Assembly (NCBI GenBank): GCA_005281725.1 | Contig: SSBO01000013.1 | Location: 181,100 to 245,099 of the forward strand | From: Wuchereria bancrofti | Taxonomy: Eukaryota > Nematoda > Chromadorea > Rhabditida > Onchocercidae | DNA: 64,000 bases | Direction: 5' to 3' | Translations under genes and position numbers: made by a program | Notes under the pieces: model-generated | The model's database searches: none | The model's input: the letters and a program-made list of their open reading frames with translations, nothing else | What the model was told of the DNA's origin: nothing | Part shown: one piece after another, positions 1 through 12,695 of the stretch | Layout of the letters: the number at the start of each line of letters is the position of its first letter | Position numbering within the stretch: the stretch's first letter is position 1

Positions 1-124
1 GACCATAGCAGATGAAAAGGCCTAAATAACTGAGACATTCATTATACAATTATATTGGTTTGTGGAATTTGATGTAAATAGAGGAAGAATTATTGAAAAT
101 GAATGTCTCAGATCATTTAGGTTC

Positions 125-178
125 AATAGATCATCAGGCATAATAGATCATCAGATGCAATAGATTATCAGGTGCAAT
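125..178. repeat. 17-bp tandem repeat, three copies
   Basis: A unit beginning AATAGATCATCAG recurs at 125, 142 and 159 with a few substitutions, followed by a partial fourth copy. It lies just upstream of the start codon of the EndoU gene (224), in the probable promoter or 5' untranslated region. No gene was seen in bases 1-223. Confidence 0.85.
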
Positions 179-223
179 ATTTTATATACATACGATAAGT
201 ATATCAAACAGTTTTACAGGACA

Positions 224-3200
224 ATGGTCATTGTTACATGGTATTTTTCATTCCTATATTTAATTACAGTTTTATCTGATACTCTCAATGAAGCAGGAGA
301 ATCAGGTATCAATATGAATGCAAAATCACATGTTAAAATATAAACATTAAAGAAATTAAATGTTAATATGAATAATTATTTATTCCTTTTGCTCGTTTTT
401 CTTTTTTAATTGTAAAGAATTAATTGATTTTTTTTTAATTGCGAAAGATTAATTGAAAAAACTAGGATCTTTGGTGCTGGATAGCGAAATTGCGAGCATG
501 GTGAATAAGTTTCGGGAACAAGATGTCAATAAAATTGATAATGGAAAAATAATTCTGGATTATCAGGGACATACGGTAACTCATGATCCCACTGATAACG
601 CCCAAAGAAGGTTATCACTACTGAAGAACTTTTTTACTGGAAAAATTATCGACGAAGAGAAATGAAGTGAAGAAATGCAAACGAACATTTCTGCATTTTA
701 AATTGCATAAATATTATTTTCCTGCATTTTTTCCATAACGAATTTCATGATTAATTACAGAAATTAAAAAAAAAAAAACTTTTGCTGACCATATATCCAT
801 CCCTTTATGATATTAGACTTGTAAAATATCTTTATCATTACCGATTTCCATTATATTACTCAACTGTGATTAGTCATAAAATTCACTATAGGAATCATAA
901 TTGATAACAATAGAGAACCTTCCGAAATTTTCAAACTTTATTTTAGTTGAGGACATTTTAGCAATTATTCGTAAGTTGTAATCCACAAAGAGATCACTGA
1001 TTTAATTGCTTAATGCGAACGGAAAACTGTTGTATGAAATTTATTGTTTCAATAGAACTTTTGCAGTTCTTTAATTGAAAATTTGGTAACGGTCGCTTTT
1101 TAGGTTATTTAAATGGGTAGATCCAGTCTCACTGAAAAAGGATACATTCCGAAAGTGGATTGCTCTGAGTAATGAATACCATTCAGAAATTGGCGTTAAA
1201 GAGAATTCTTTAACGGTATTAATTTGGCTTATTTAAATCTTGGGTATTTGCTGAACTTCTTTTTAATTACAATAAAATGTTAAATATAAAAGTGACTGGA
1301 AAGAAAAATGAGTAAATGTTTCTATTAAAATTTCAAAAAAAAAACACGCAATTTAAACAATATTACGATATAGAGTTAGATTTTATTATAAAATTATAAA
1401 GTTTTCTATTTGTCAAAAAATGATATTTTCAGAAGAATAGAGCTATTGATGATTTTCTTGATGCGGTCTTTAATACCACTGTGTGGGAAAGTCTTTATCA
1501 ATTTCTGCAGCGAAAAGGTGAAATGTATTTCAAATATTGTGAACAATTCCAAATAAATATTTTAATTTGAAAAATAATGAAATAACAATTGCTGAAATTT
1601 AAGGTCATCCATATTCAAAAAACCTACAAACATTCCGAGCTAAGATTAAACAATTATGGTTTGCGGAATATTCAAGGAGTAAAGGTTACAGTTCATCTGG
1701 ATTCAAGCATGTTTTTATGGGAGAGGTATTCTTTTAATCATAAGTTTCACAATAAAATTTAGTTGCTTAAACACAATCAGTTCAACAATTTCTCATTATC
1801 GTGCTTTATCATTTATCACTCGTTACTGATAATATAATTTCACACTGAGCATTACATTATTAGCTTCAATTTTCCATTTAATCCATTTCAATCTGGCTAA
1901 CGATAAAACGGATCACCTGCTTCTTTTTTTTTTTAATTTTGACGAAAATTTGAATAATTAGAATTTAGCACAGAGATGGTGAAGTGAGTGGAATGCATTC
2001 ATGGCTACGATTCTATTTGCTAGAAAGAAATGCTTCAGAGGAATTTGATTATTGTGGTTATGTCATTAAAAGATTTGTGAGTTTGTAACTTATTCCGCTA
2101 ATATATGAAAATGATGTGGTAGATAAGGAGGATTCATGGCTTAATTGGAAATTTCTGAAACGCCTGCCACAAATGCATTGATGGCTGAAAACACCAATGC
2201 GGGATATGTTAGTTCTGTTACAAAAAAAAAAAAAAAAAACGAAATAAAAAAAACAAGTCACATTACATAGTGCTAGCGAAGCGCGGTTCTTAATACGTTC
2301 TCTTTTCTTCACGTGATAGGTCTTACGTATGTTTTCAAAAACGGTAGCAGTGCTTCAGATGGTGCATCTTCGTTAGAGACCAAAGTGAACCATTGCAAGT
2401 GTTGTGAAACTTGAAGTTTCTGACTCTTGTAGCTTAGACACTTGTAGCTTAGACTATTATAGCTTAAACTTTTGTAATTTAGACTTTGTAGCTTAGAGTC
2501 GGAACGGACTTTCATATGCTCAAGAGCCTTCCTCGTTTGTTATTGTAGTTAGTATAGACAAATGCGTTGAGTGAAAGGTCTATTGTAACGATTTTATTCG
2601 CTACCAATCACGATACAATCTATAAAAAATACTTATGGGTTCGTAGTATTTGCCTGGGTCAATATGGTGAATATTTAAGATGGCGGGAGGCAACTTTGAT
2701 AGTACCGTTCAAGGAATCGCAAGTGATGACGGTAGATGACCTATTCGCATCCACTGAATAAACTCCCGTCCATATGATATCGAATGTAAACAGCGCTTTT
2801 TTGTCGAGATTTGTTGTGGTTTTTTGGATGCTAATGTTGGCCAAGTGGTTGTGTGATATTCAAGGAAAACGCAATACTGAATTATGTGAATACGATTGAT
2901 GCGAAAATGCAACCTTGCGCTGATGCTCGTGCAACAGAACAATCATTTTGAGGGACTTGGATAGAACAACCTAATGCAAGACTTGCCACAAGTGACTTCC
3001 GTGCTTATAGATTTCGAATGGAATTCCATTAAAATCAGATGCTGATTGCTGATATGATAAATTGATAATTTTTTAACTGAACGATGGGCACTGAAAAAAG
3101 ATTGAAAGTGTTCAAACAATCGGTTGAGATAGAAGGTTTATCTGTAAGAAAGGAGCGGTTATCAGAGCTGATATATTGATCCATACTGTGCTTTCAAAGT

Positions 3201-4593
3201 TTCGCGAAGTCCTCTGTGATCGTCGACATCTGCGCATGACTAAACCTTTCATGCTTGGCTAATTCACCATTAGCTTTTAATATCCCGTAATTTCTGTTGA
3301 AGTTTACTGCATGCAAGACGAAAAGCTATTTTTCTTACAACAAAAGACGACTTCATCAGCTGTTATCAGATAGTAGTTCTTCGATCTGTAGATCGTGTTA
3401 CAGGGCTTTATGAAACTGATTAATAAAAAGTCTATACAAAGACTTTTTTAGATTGGTAGCATCGTGTGCGGAGCCTGTTTCATTTTTTACACTTGAAATT
3501 CATCTGCGAACCCTAATAAGCTTGGAAGATGATAGCTAAATCATCAGATTTATTTGGAATATTATCGTAGACGGACGGTTTTGCAGAGGTAACCATATCC
3601 AGTTTGAAATCAGAGTTGTTCATTTCTTAAGATGATTGCTCTAAAGTTAGGTGCCCATCCAACCCATGGACACACTTTCTTTGACCCTTTAGTTGATACT
3701 TATCTGGCTTCGCAGATTCTACCGGAGGGCATATACCACCATCAACATAGCTCGCAATTTCACAGGATTAATTATTGATATCTGACAGATTGATAATTTG
3801 ATAAGAGAGACTGATGTCAAATATATGTATCGATCTTGCCAATCAGACTACTTTTGCTTGTCAAAATTGGTTTCGAAAATGTGTTTATCAAAGTAATCAA
3901 GAAATTTCTTACATTTGCATAAGATGAACACTAGAACCTAAACAGAAATTAACTTTAAATGTGATTATTTTAATAAAAAGAAACTGATTAAGTGCCTTTC
4001 CTTTAATTGTTACATCGAATAAATGTTATATAAAGAAGAGAAGCAATTAATTAAATATTCATAAAGTGGAAGTTTTTTGTAGAATATCATGGCTGCAGTG
4101 AAATTTACTTGGCACAATCATCTCAAGCGCATTGGTTCATTTTTCATAGGTACAAGTCCAGAATTTGATCTAGCGCTTTATACTCTATGCTTTTTCACAC
4201 GTCAATCACGTAACACTTGCAAGGTAAGCCCAGTAATTTAGAAATTATTAAAAATGGTTTTAATTTCTGTAAATAATTAGTGTCACCTAAGTAATTTAAG
4301 GAAAAATTCAGTCAATGTGCAATGGCATTATTTGAGGTTTCATTGATAAATTAAATTGAAATTTTTTTTTCCTGGCTAAAAATTAAAGTTTCTAATTAAA
4401 TTAAAGTTTTTCCTTAGAAATTAAAGTTTCTAAATTAAAGTTAAATTAAAGCTATTTTCAGTTTCAACTGGATGAATGTTCGTTCGTTGTTACTAGCTAT
4501 AACTTTATGCAACAAGGCGAAAATTTTGTCGGAACAATTTATCCAGTTTCTGGCCCACTTACTGACAAATGCCTTCAGTATAACAGTCAATAA
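224..4593 (+). CDS. Secreted EndoU (XendoU-family) endoribonuclease, complete
   Basis: Eight exons: 224-305, 466-610, 1104-1215, 1433-1517, 1604-1725, 1969-2076, 4083-4223 and 4462-4593. They join in phase into 308 residues. The first exon encodes a hydrophobic signal peptide ([18 protein letters not shown]), so the protein is probably secreted or enters the ER. The rest matches the EndoU domain: [11 protein letters not shown] with His177, [15 protein letters not shown] with His192, then [20 protein letters not shown], and a C-terminal block [10 protein letters not shown]. The two histidines are 15 residues apart, as in the family. Lys233 in LKRIGS is the likely third catalytic residue, by spacing. 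EndoU enzymes cleave single-stranded RNA at uridines; C. elegans homologues are the endu genes. Intron 6 is about 2 kb and of unusual composition. A candidate AATAAA lies near 4905. The family assignment is firm; exon 2's acceptor (464-465) is chosen by phase. Confidence 0.9.
2423..2496. repeat. 15-bp tandem repeat, five copies, inside EndoU intron 6
   Basis: Five consecutive units of about 15 bp related to ACTCTTGTAGCTTAG begin at 2423, 2438, 2453, 2468 and 2483. Read on the minus strand they stay open and spell pentapeptides close to SLSYK within a short reading frame (2515-2309). No splice sites or start context show that this is a real gene. Confidence 0.8.
2500..3900. other. Intronic tract of atypical composition, origin unknown
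   Basis: Within EndoU intron 6 this stretch looks richer in G+C than the flanking introns. It has short open frames on both strands (for example 2567-2761 plus and 2942-2709 minus), all interrupted by stops. A small inverted repeat with arms 3425-3433 and 3440-3448 is followed by Ts. It may be a decayed insertion such as a transposon or an endosymbiont-derived fragment. I could not recognise any protein in it. Confidence 0.35.
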
Positions 4594-7500
4594 AATCGAC
4601 GAATTTTAAAATGAAAACGAAAATCGAAAACTTAATTGTATTCCACACTAAATGATCTTTTTTTCTCACAAGAAACGACAGCCTAATGGTCGTATTTTGA
4701 ATATTTCCGGCAATATCAAATCTGCTTTTCTTTTTCAAATGCAAAAACTATTCAAACGTATTAAGAGAGTACAAAATTCATTCAAAAAATTTGAAACTAA
4801 TTAAGAATCAATGTTATTTAGGATCAAATAATTTGAATTATTAATGTTTGTGATAAATGTGATACAATTTTAAGTTATATCTAATGCTTTTACTACTAAA
4901 GTTCAATAAATTGTTGCAGTAAACGTTCAGACATTTATTGGACAAAAATAAAACAAAGTAATTGAAATAACTACGAAGAAAACTTTTATTGCGTCAAATT
5001 GCTGTGTTGCGACCCTCGTCGTGTCTAAAATGAATTACCACAAATGTTTAAATCTCTTGAAGCTCATAATTTTCTGTTTTAAATTGCTAATCATTCATAA
5101 ATTATTACTTTAATCTAGGAATAATATGAATATGATATGATTTAATTTTCGGGGATAGATTCTGTTGGTAGAAGGCATTAATGCAGTTTGGGAGAAGATC
5201 GAGCACTCTTCGTTTTTCTCGAAAAAAAATTCCAACAAAGTTGATGAAAATATTTTCATACCAGTTTAGACATAATAATTATTCTGTTTAATGATGGTAC
5301 TTGCCTATGATACATATATGCATTATCGATTGATTAATGAAGAAGTCTCATCTCAGAAAAACACTTCCTAAAATTAAATGGTGAGAAATAAGTGACAATC
5401 ACTTGAAATCAATACTTAGCTTTTTTTTTCCACAAAACATAAGGATTTTGATTAATTACTAGAAACATAAGGAGTGATTAAAAAAGAAACGAAAAAAGGA
5501 TATGCGCAATAGTTAATGCGCAACCGTTTCATTTCCATTGTAACAAATTGACATCTATGTGAGTAAACTTTCTTTAATCTAGCTATTTCCATATGATGCT
5601 TGAATCAATGTGAGCAAAGATTATGCAATCTCCGCATGCTACCTGAATATACCTGAATTCATTCCACATTTGGCGTCTTCTGTTTTATTCGATGATACAT
5701 TCTGTTAACTTATTTATTTTTAATCATTTTCTGAGATTTTGTACAAATGATTGTTAAATTTATGATATGCAAATATTTGCGAAAGACATTTTAAATATTT
5801 AGCAATGCGGCGCTATTTGACAGTTTCGTTGTATCAGGATAGTTATTTATCGCTGCAGGTAAATTATTCAACTCTGTGCATTTCTAGCATTTACGTTTTT
5901 CAATATTCCGAAAAGCATATTTTCTACGAAAATAGCTATTTTAGGTGATAAACATTGAATCTTATTACCTTATTAAGGTAGCAAAAATGAATCATATGAA
6001 TGGTCAGAAATTTTAAGTTCCACTTTAAATGCTTTTCAAACTGAGTAGAATCAAGCATTTGTTGATTCAATGAGTACATAAATGAATTTCCGTGATATTA
6101 TCATAGCTTTATCAAAGTGATTTCTGAATTATATTTAATCAATCATCTCTTTACTTAACAAAGATCAGATGATAAATTAATATTTGAAATAACTACTTTA
6201 CTTAATAGCTAGTAATATTGTTATGTACATATAGCTAAATTGGACAAAAATTTTAATCTAAACTAAATGAACAGAATTAACTATTAAAGCATAAATGATA
6301 GAAATATTCTAATAAAAATATCTATCTAATAGTGAAGTAGTAAAAAAAATTATACTAATAGTATTTATACGTTTTGAATCCTATCAATTCTACACTAATG
6401 TAAAAGTATTTAATAGTAAAACGATAGATTCGTTCCTAATCGACATATTCTTACTCTAAAAAAACAAAAAATAAAAAATAGAAAAAATAAAAAAATAGTT
6501 TCAATAATTTATCATCACATCTACTCATATTATCATGCGACATTTTTCTTATGATGTGACACTTTTCTCTCATAATTTTATTCACTATCATCTTGTCAAC
6601 ATTTTTTAATGCATGTAATTAACCTTTTTTGAATTATTTCATTTTATCGTAAAACTTCAGATACAAAAAAAAATGTATACTTTCTGTATTTATTTCTACG
6701 TTTTGCTTTTTTTTTCTTTTTGTTCTATTGTGAATTATATGAAAGAACAACATAAGTGACACAGTTGCGCCAGCATGCCATAATTTCGGAGCTCAGTGAT
6801 ACAATAAATATAGACAAAGTGTACTTTATTCATTACATTAGACAAAAAAAAATTTTTTTTGTAGAACTTTTTTCGAAATGCTCTTTTGCCTTTTTTTTTA
6901 ATTATTGCTAATAACTTTTTTTCCGTAAATTTGTATAGATAACTATGAAAATTAATTACATGAACACAAATAGTGAATCAATTTTGGCATGTATTAAAAA
7001 TTGCAAAATATTAAAGTTAATGTAATAATTAAGGTATTTAATTTGATTTAAATTTGCAAATGAAAAATTAAAAGATTTAAATCATTAAAAACCTGATAAT
7101 AATACAATTATCATTGTATTACCATCCACGAAAATATATTTTTCCAACAGCACTACGACGACCTCTTTTCTCTAAAATTCTCTTTGATAGAATAAGAAAC
7201 CCGTTTCTCATTTCTACCTTTTCCTCTCCCTCTCTCTGTCTCTTTCTCTTCTTTCTTTCTTTCTTTTTCTCTCTCTTCTTGCTACTCAAAATAGTCATTT
7301 TACTGTCATATCTACACATTCAATTTTCATCTCAACTTTACTAACTTTTATTTTTTTTTCTTTTGCTAAAATTTATTTGAAATAAATTAACCAATTGTTG
7401 TTTTTCCTTTTTTTTTAATCTTCCGTTATTGTTTACTTGTAGGAAATTTTATATTGCCTGAAAATTTTTTTCTTGTATCCGAAAATTAATCAATCGGAAT

Positions 7501-8496
7501 GAATCAGAAAAAAAGAGAGAAAAGAAAAAATCGATTTAAACTATTCAACTATTGTTCTAAAAATTATACTATCATTTTCGATAGGACAAATTACGCCATA
7601 TTGGCTCACTTTGACGCTTGCATGATCTCAAGAAAATAAAAATAGCTATTATTCTTTTCTTTTTCTGCCATTCAATAAAAGTTTTTCTTTTTTTTTGAAA
7701 AGAATACATCGAATTTTTTCAGTTTCATCAATTTTCTTAGCATACAGAAGTAAATTAATCTATTTTTTTTAAAAAATTCTTCCTTTTTTTTTCATTGATT
7801 GCTATGTTAGAATATAATATTTCAGATGAATTTATTGTTAGAAATTTCATAATTATTTTTGATGGACAATTACGTTTTTTTTTCTTTCGTATTGCGCTAT
7901 TATTGTCAACTTTATGAAATAATAACTTCTGAGATAGAAAAAAATTGAAAATTTAGCAGTGTTCAATTTGATAATTAAAACAATGATATTCATAGTTGGT
8001 TGATAATTCTTAAATTTTTCTAAAAAAAAAAGCACTTAAAAATAATCAGATCTAATTTTCACTAAATTACTAAATTAATCAGTAATCTATAAATAAGTAT
8101 CAATAATATAATTTATCATATCATCAAGTATATTTAACTATCGCTGTCATTTTTATTTTCCGTCGTTATAATTGATTAATTATCACTATCTTATTAGGAC
8201 AATCTTTATTAATTATTATTATTATTGCTCTTTTTATGATGTCTTAATATGAATGCGATAATCACTAATTATTATTAATAAATTACCATCATCACCTTTA
8301 ATTAATGCCACTTATTATAAATATTTAACGTAATTTCATACGTTATTAACGATTCTGATATTAATTTTATAGGCATAAAAATTAAAAAAAGTGAGATGAT
8401 AATTTTATTTTTAGAAAAATTCTATCAAACTTAAAAAATCTCATATTATTACTCCAAATTAGATATTATTAATGAATTGTTTCGGTTAATACAAAA
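4594..8496. other. Gene-free spacer, AT-rich
   Basis: No exon-like frame with splice sites was found on either strand. It contains A- and T-runs and a pyrimidine-rich tract (about 7207-7281, mostly CT, CTTT and TCTC). Open frames over that tract read as Leu/Phe/Ser-rich or Lys/Arg-rich and reflect composition only. Confidence 0.6.
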
Positions 8497-10707
8497 ATGT
8501 TACTTTCTCATTTTTCTACTTTATTATTTGTCATCTTTGTGCTATCTGTCGCAGCACTTAACAACAATATCATTGATATTAAGAAAGATGCAAAACGACA
8601 AGGTTTGTTATACTTTTTTTTTTGAATTAATTATAAACTTAAAGTAAATTGAATTTTTTAAGTTTTAATTTTAAGTTTTTGCAATATTTTAGTGCTATAA
8701 TTTGTTAAATTAATATTTAATATTCTAATTTTCTTTTTTCTTTTTGCTTTTTAACAAAATTTCTTATCATCATAGCAAATGAAAGGATATGAAAAAATTA
8801 AAAAAAATTTTCATATTATTTGATATTTGTTTAAAAATTTTTAAATTTTGATTAAATTTATTTTTGCTGAATGAATTTTACATACAAATTATATAAATTA
8901 AATTTGATATGAACAAATAATATCTCAATCGAAAAAAAAATTAAAAAAATTTTTTAGTGTCATTGAATGATATAATTCAAGGAGCACTGAACTTTGTTCG
9001 ACCAATTATTGATACTTCGGAACCAATGCAATCAGATTTAATGATATCGAGAAAAGTATGATTTATTCTAATGCGAAAAAGAAAATACTTCAATTTATTA
9101 TGTCTAAAAAATGAAACTGAAATTTTAAAAAGCTTTTCTTACGACGAATTTTTTAAAATTTGTTTTCATTTTTCAGTTACAATCAGAGACGGTGAGAGGA
9201 AGAGATGCTGAAATTCTTGGCTCACCAAAACATTCTTCTACATTAGATGATATGCCAATTTGTAGAAGTAATTCAAAAATATGCAAATTTATCACGTGCA
9301 GTGCACATAATTTTCAAAATGATGAATCATTATCGAATTTGAATTTAGCTGCACAAGTGATAGCTGATACGAAACTACGTAAAATGTTTGCTAGGTAAAT
9401 TATTTTCAACTTAAAATTTATTCATTATTCATTTTTAATTTTATTTGTGCAATCTAAAAATAACTGTATTGTAAACATAAAATTATGCAAATGATATATG
9501 AATATTACTGCATGTTTATATTATTTTATCTTCTATCTTATTCATTTATCACCAAAAATTTATAGATTACCTAATTTCATTTTGTATTTTTAAATTAATA
9601 TTTATAGTAATCCAAGTATACTATTAACCGTATGCCAAGAACATGGACTTTCTTCAATTCAGTGCAAACTTTTTGCAAATGCATTCCAACTTATTAATCG
9701 GTACTTTAGTAATTTTTCTCAAATAATATTTTATAAGCTGTATTCAGGAAATTTATTTATTATAGTTAGTTTCTCTTTTTGGTTTTTTGTTTGTTTGTTT
9801 ATTTAAAGAAAATTAAAATGAAATATTTTAGATTTATCTTAATATTGAATCAGTTAGAAAGATTAAAATGGAATTTTTTAGGCTTATTTTAACTATTGAA
9901 TTAATTAGAAGGATTAAAATGAAATATTGCAGATTTATCTCAACAATTGAACCATTAGAAGCGGGTGATCGAAAGTTACATCATTCTCTCATCACTGATG
10001 AGCCATACTATGATAACTCAGATGCACCACCAATACCAATTCAACCAGGAATGTATCAAAATATTGGATCGCAAACATGGTCTACCAATGAAAGAACAAT
10101 TAATAATTCGGAATTAATTTCACAAAAAAAATCACTCAGAGAAAAGGAAAATTTACCAGAAATATCAATGCAATCACATTCTATTGAAAATTTGATTAAT
10201 CCATTATTAGCTCCTTCAAATTTAAATATTGCTACTACTGCAACTGCAATTACAACTACTATAACACCAATAACAACGCTAGCAGCATTACCTACTTTTC
10301 CACCACTAATTTTTACCTTTCCAACTTTTGCAACAGTTACACCAATGCTCTCACCGCATGTTCCGTCATTTAAATCACCAACAATAAATTTGATAACAAA
10401 AGAAATGGAAATGTTAATGACAAATTTTGATAAGAAATTATCACTACCAAATACAATAGCATCACCATTATCACTAATAATGCATTCGGAACAATTCAAG
10501 CCAATAAATTGGATGGAATCAGTAAGAAACAAACGATCAAATGATTATTATGATAATATTGAAGAACAAAATGATGAGCCAAAAAATATGGGTACAAGCT
10601 TATATGATAAAATTGGTGATAACAATCAACAAATGATTAAATTTCATAAGCAAGCAATAGGACAAAAAAGTTTAGTTGATTGTATCAAATTTCTTAAGGA
10701 TAATTAA
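8497..10707 (+). CDS. Secreted protein of unknown function, Thr/Pro-rich tail
   Basis: Five exons: 8497-8602, 8958-9055, 9177-9394, 9608-9700 and 9933-10707, joining in phase to 429 residues. The N-terminus is a signal peptide (MLLSHFSTLLFVIFVLSVAA). The middle has a cysteine-bearing helical segment: ICKFITCSAHNF, then NLNLAAQVIADTKLRKMF, SNPSILLTVCQ and IQCKLFANAFQLI. The long last exon is low-complexity, rich in Thr, Pro, Asn and Ile, with no recognisable domain. The cysteine segment resembles one in the next gene downstream (12696-18710), so the two may be paralogues. A good AATAAA lies at 10727-10732, shortly after the stop. Three tandem copies of the last splice acceptor occur at 9812-9960; I chose the third because its exon start has the best acceptor (TTGCAG). 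The second copy is also in frame and would add 17 residues. I do not recognise the family. Confidence 0.75.
9812..9960 (+). repeat. 50-51-bp tandem triplication spanning a splice acceptor
   Basis: Three units start with ATTAAAATGRAATWTT at 9812, 9862 and 9913. Each continues through an AG acceptor (ends 9831, 9881, 9932) into related sequence that in the third unit is the beginning of the last coding exon. The unit therefore includes both the intron end and the exon start. Confidence 0.85.
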
Positions 10708-12695
10708 TTTGCTATAATTTTGCATTAATAAAAGCTTACAATATTATTTTTCTAAATGATACAATTCATAAATGAAATTTTAATTAAAATGAAAATAAAA
10801 TATTATTTATCATAATTAATGCTTTTTTTAACAAATTTATTAACAAATTATTTTTGATAATTGTTAAAGAGAATAATGTTATCGCAATATTTTTGATTAT
10901 AAATAAAAATCTTGTTATATTTTTTCTTTTTCTTTTCGTTTTTTGTTTATTTATTTATTTGTTTGTTTGTTTCCAATATTTACTTAGTATTAAAATTGTA
11001 ATATTAATTCAAATAATAAGTATTTTGTACTTATTTTTAAAAACATTAAAATTGAGCAGTAAAGTGATAAATTAAGAAAAGAAAGAGGTAAATTTAAAAT
11101 TGTACAAATATATATTATATATGTTTTGAATGAATTTTCCTTTTATTACATAAATTTTTATTTGAATCAAATATTTTTATCATTTTTCACACGACGGGTG
11201 CCTTTTTTATTTTTTTTCTTTCTGTAAAATAGTCCGTAATCGTCTTTTTTGTTGAGCACTTTTATTTTGTTTTTTCTTTCATTTTTTTTTAAGTGTAATT
11301 AGTAGTAATATTTTGTTAATAAAATATCTTGGCAAAAAATTTAGTAAATTATTCAAGAATTAAGTGAAAAATAAAAAAAAAGATAACAAATAAAAAAAAC
11401 AAGAAATGAAATGTTTAATGTTTTATAGGAAATTAATTATAAATGATGAAAATAATGAAAAAGAAAAAAAATGCAAGAAGGAATTTATTTGCTTAATTAA
11501 CTTATGTTATTCTCTACTTTTCTTTCCTTTTTTTTGCAAAACTTTTTAAAATAATTTCATAAAGATAAAGCTTCATTCAAAAAGGGAAGGAAAAAGTATC
11601 GAAATTTTATAGCATTAATTGACGATTTGAATGATTTTGATTGATTTAATCAGATTCATTTTTTTTTCACTTTCTTCTACCAGAATTTAAAAAAAAGTCT
11701 TTCTTTAAGCAGGTTTCGTTTCTTCTTTTTCTTCTTCTCCCATTTCTTCTTCTTCCTATTTTTCAATTTTTGATTCATTCATTTTCAACATTTAAAATTG
11801 TAGGAGCAGAAAAAAAAGAAAAAAAAAACGCTACTTTTCTTCATTTATGACATATCTCATTTTCAAATTGATGGCTGTTAAAGTTTGAAATAATTTTTTA
11901 ATCGATTCACCTTGAAAAATCTATTATTTGCTATGCAAGAAAACCTATAAAGAACCGGATTTTCTCTTCCACTCATCAGCAAATCCGGTATCTCAAGCCA
12001 TACAGAATGATTTTGTACATTAGTCATTTCAACAAATAATATTGAAATGTTAATTTTTACTCACATTTCCTATCATTAGCAATAACAAATATTTATTTAT
12101 TTTATTTTAATCAATTGTTATTTATGTTTCAATATGCTTTATAATTTTAAATGTTAGAAATTGCTATTTCAAATACTTGCAAGTTTGATATATATATCAA
12201 ATATATTTCTCTTAATTTTAAGTCTTTCCGTCATTTATAAAATTTATAAAATTGTTGGTTTCAATGATAAATTTTTAGGAAAAGAAAATTTTTAGATCTA
12301 ATTAAATGTTTGAAATAAATGATGCAGAAAATTAATAATGAAATATACAATGTATAATATAATTGGAATTGAAACCAGTCTTTATTAGTTTATCTAAAGA
12401 TATAATTAGTAATGTTAAATAATCATATTACTAATGATTTTTCAATTAATATTGATAATAATAATAATGATGAACTATAATCAGGTTTTAGCTGTAAAAC
12501 ATGATTTGAAATAAAATTTGATAGAAATTAAGATTTATATCCTTTTCTTTCTTTCTCTCGTCCTCTCCCATTTGCTCTATTTCTCATTAAACTTTTTTAG
12601 AAAAGGAATAAATTGATCAAATTAATGGTTAATGATATAATTTGATACGATCATCATATGCTACTATTATTATTTACTACACTACTATATCTGCT
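10708..12695. other. Gene-free spacer
   Basis: AT-rich sequence with pyrimidine-rich patches (about 11720-11770 and 12543-12590) and poly(A)/poly(T) runs. The open frame at 10854-11075 is Leu/Phe/Ile-rich, lacks splice or family support and looks compositional. I see no gene here. Confidence 0.6.

Noticed and set aside
7119..7344. Overlapping open frames on both strands, Leu/Phe/Ser-rich and Lys/Arg-rich
   Set aside because: They are the two readings of a pyrimidine tract. No splice sites, start context or family resemblance.
10056..10532. 158-residue minus-strand frame with Val/Ile/Gly-rich sequence
   Set aside because: It is antisense to the long last exon of the secreted-protein gene; the plus frame joins upstream exons in phase.
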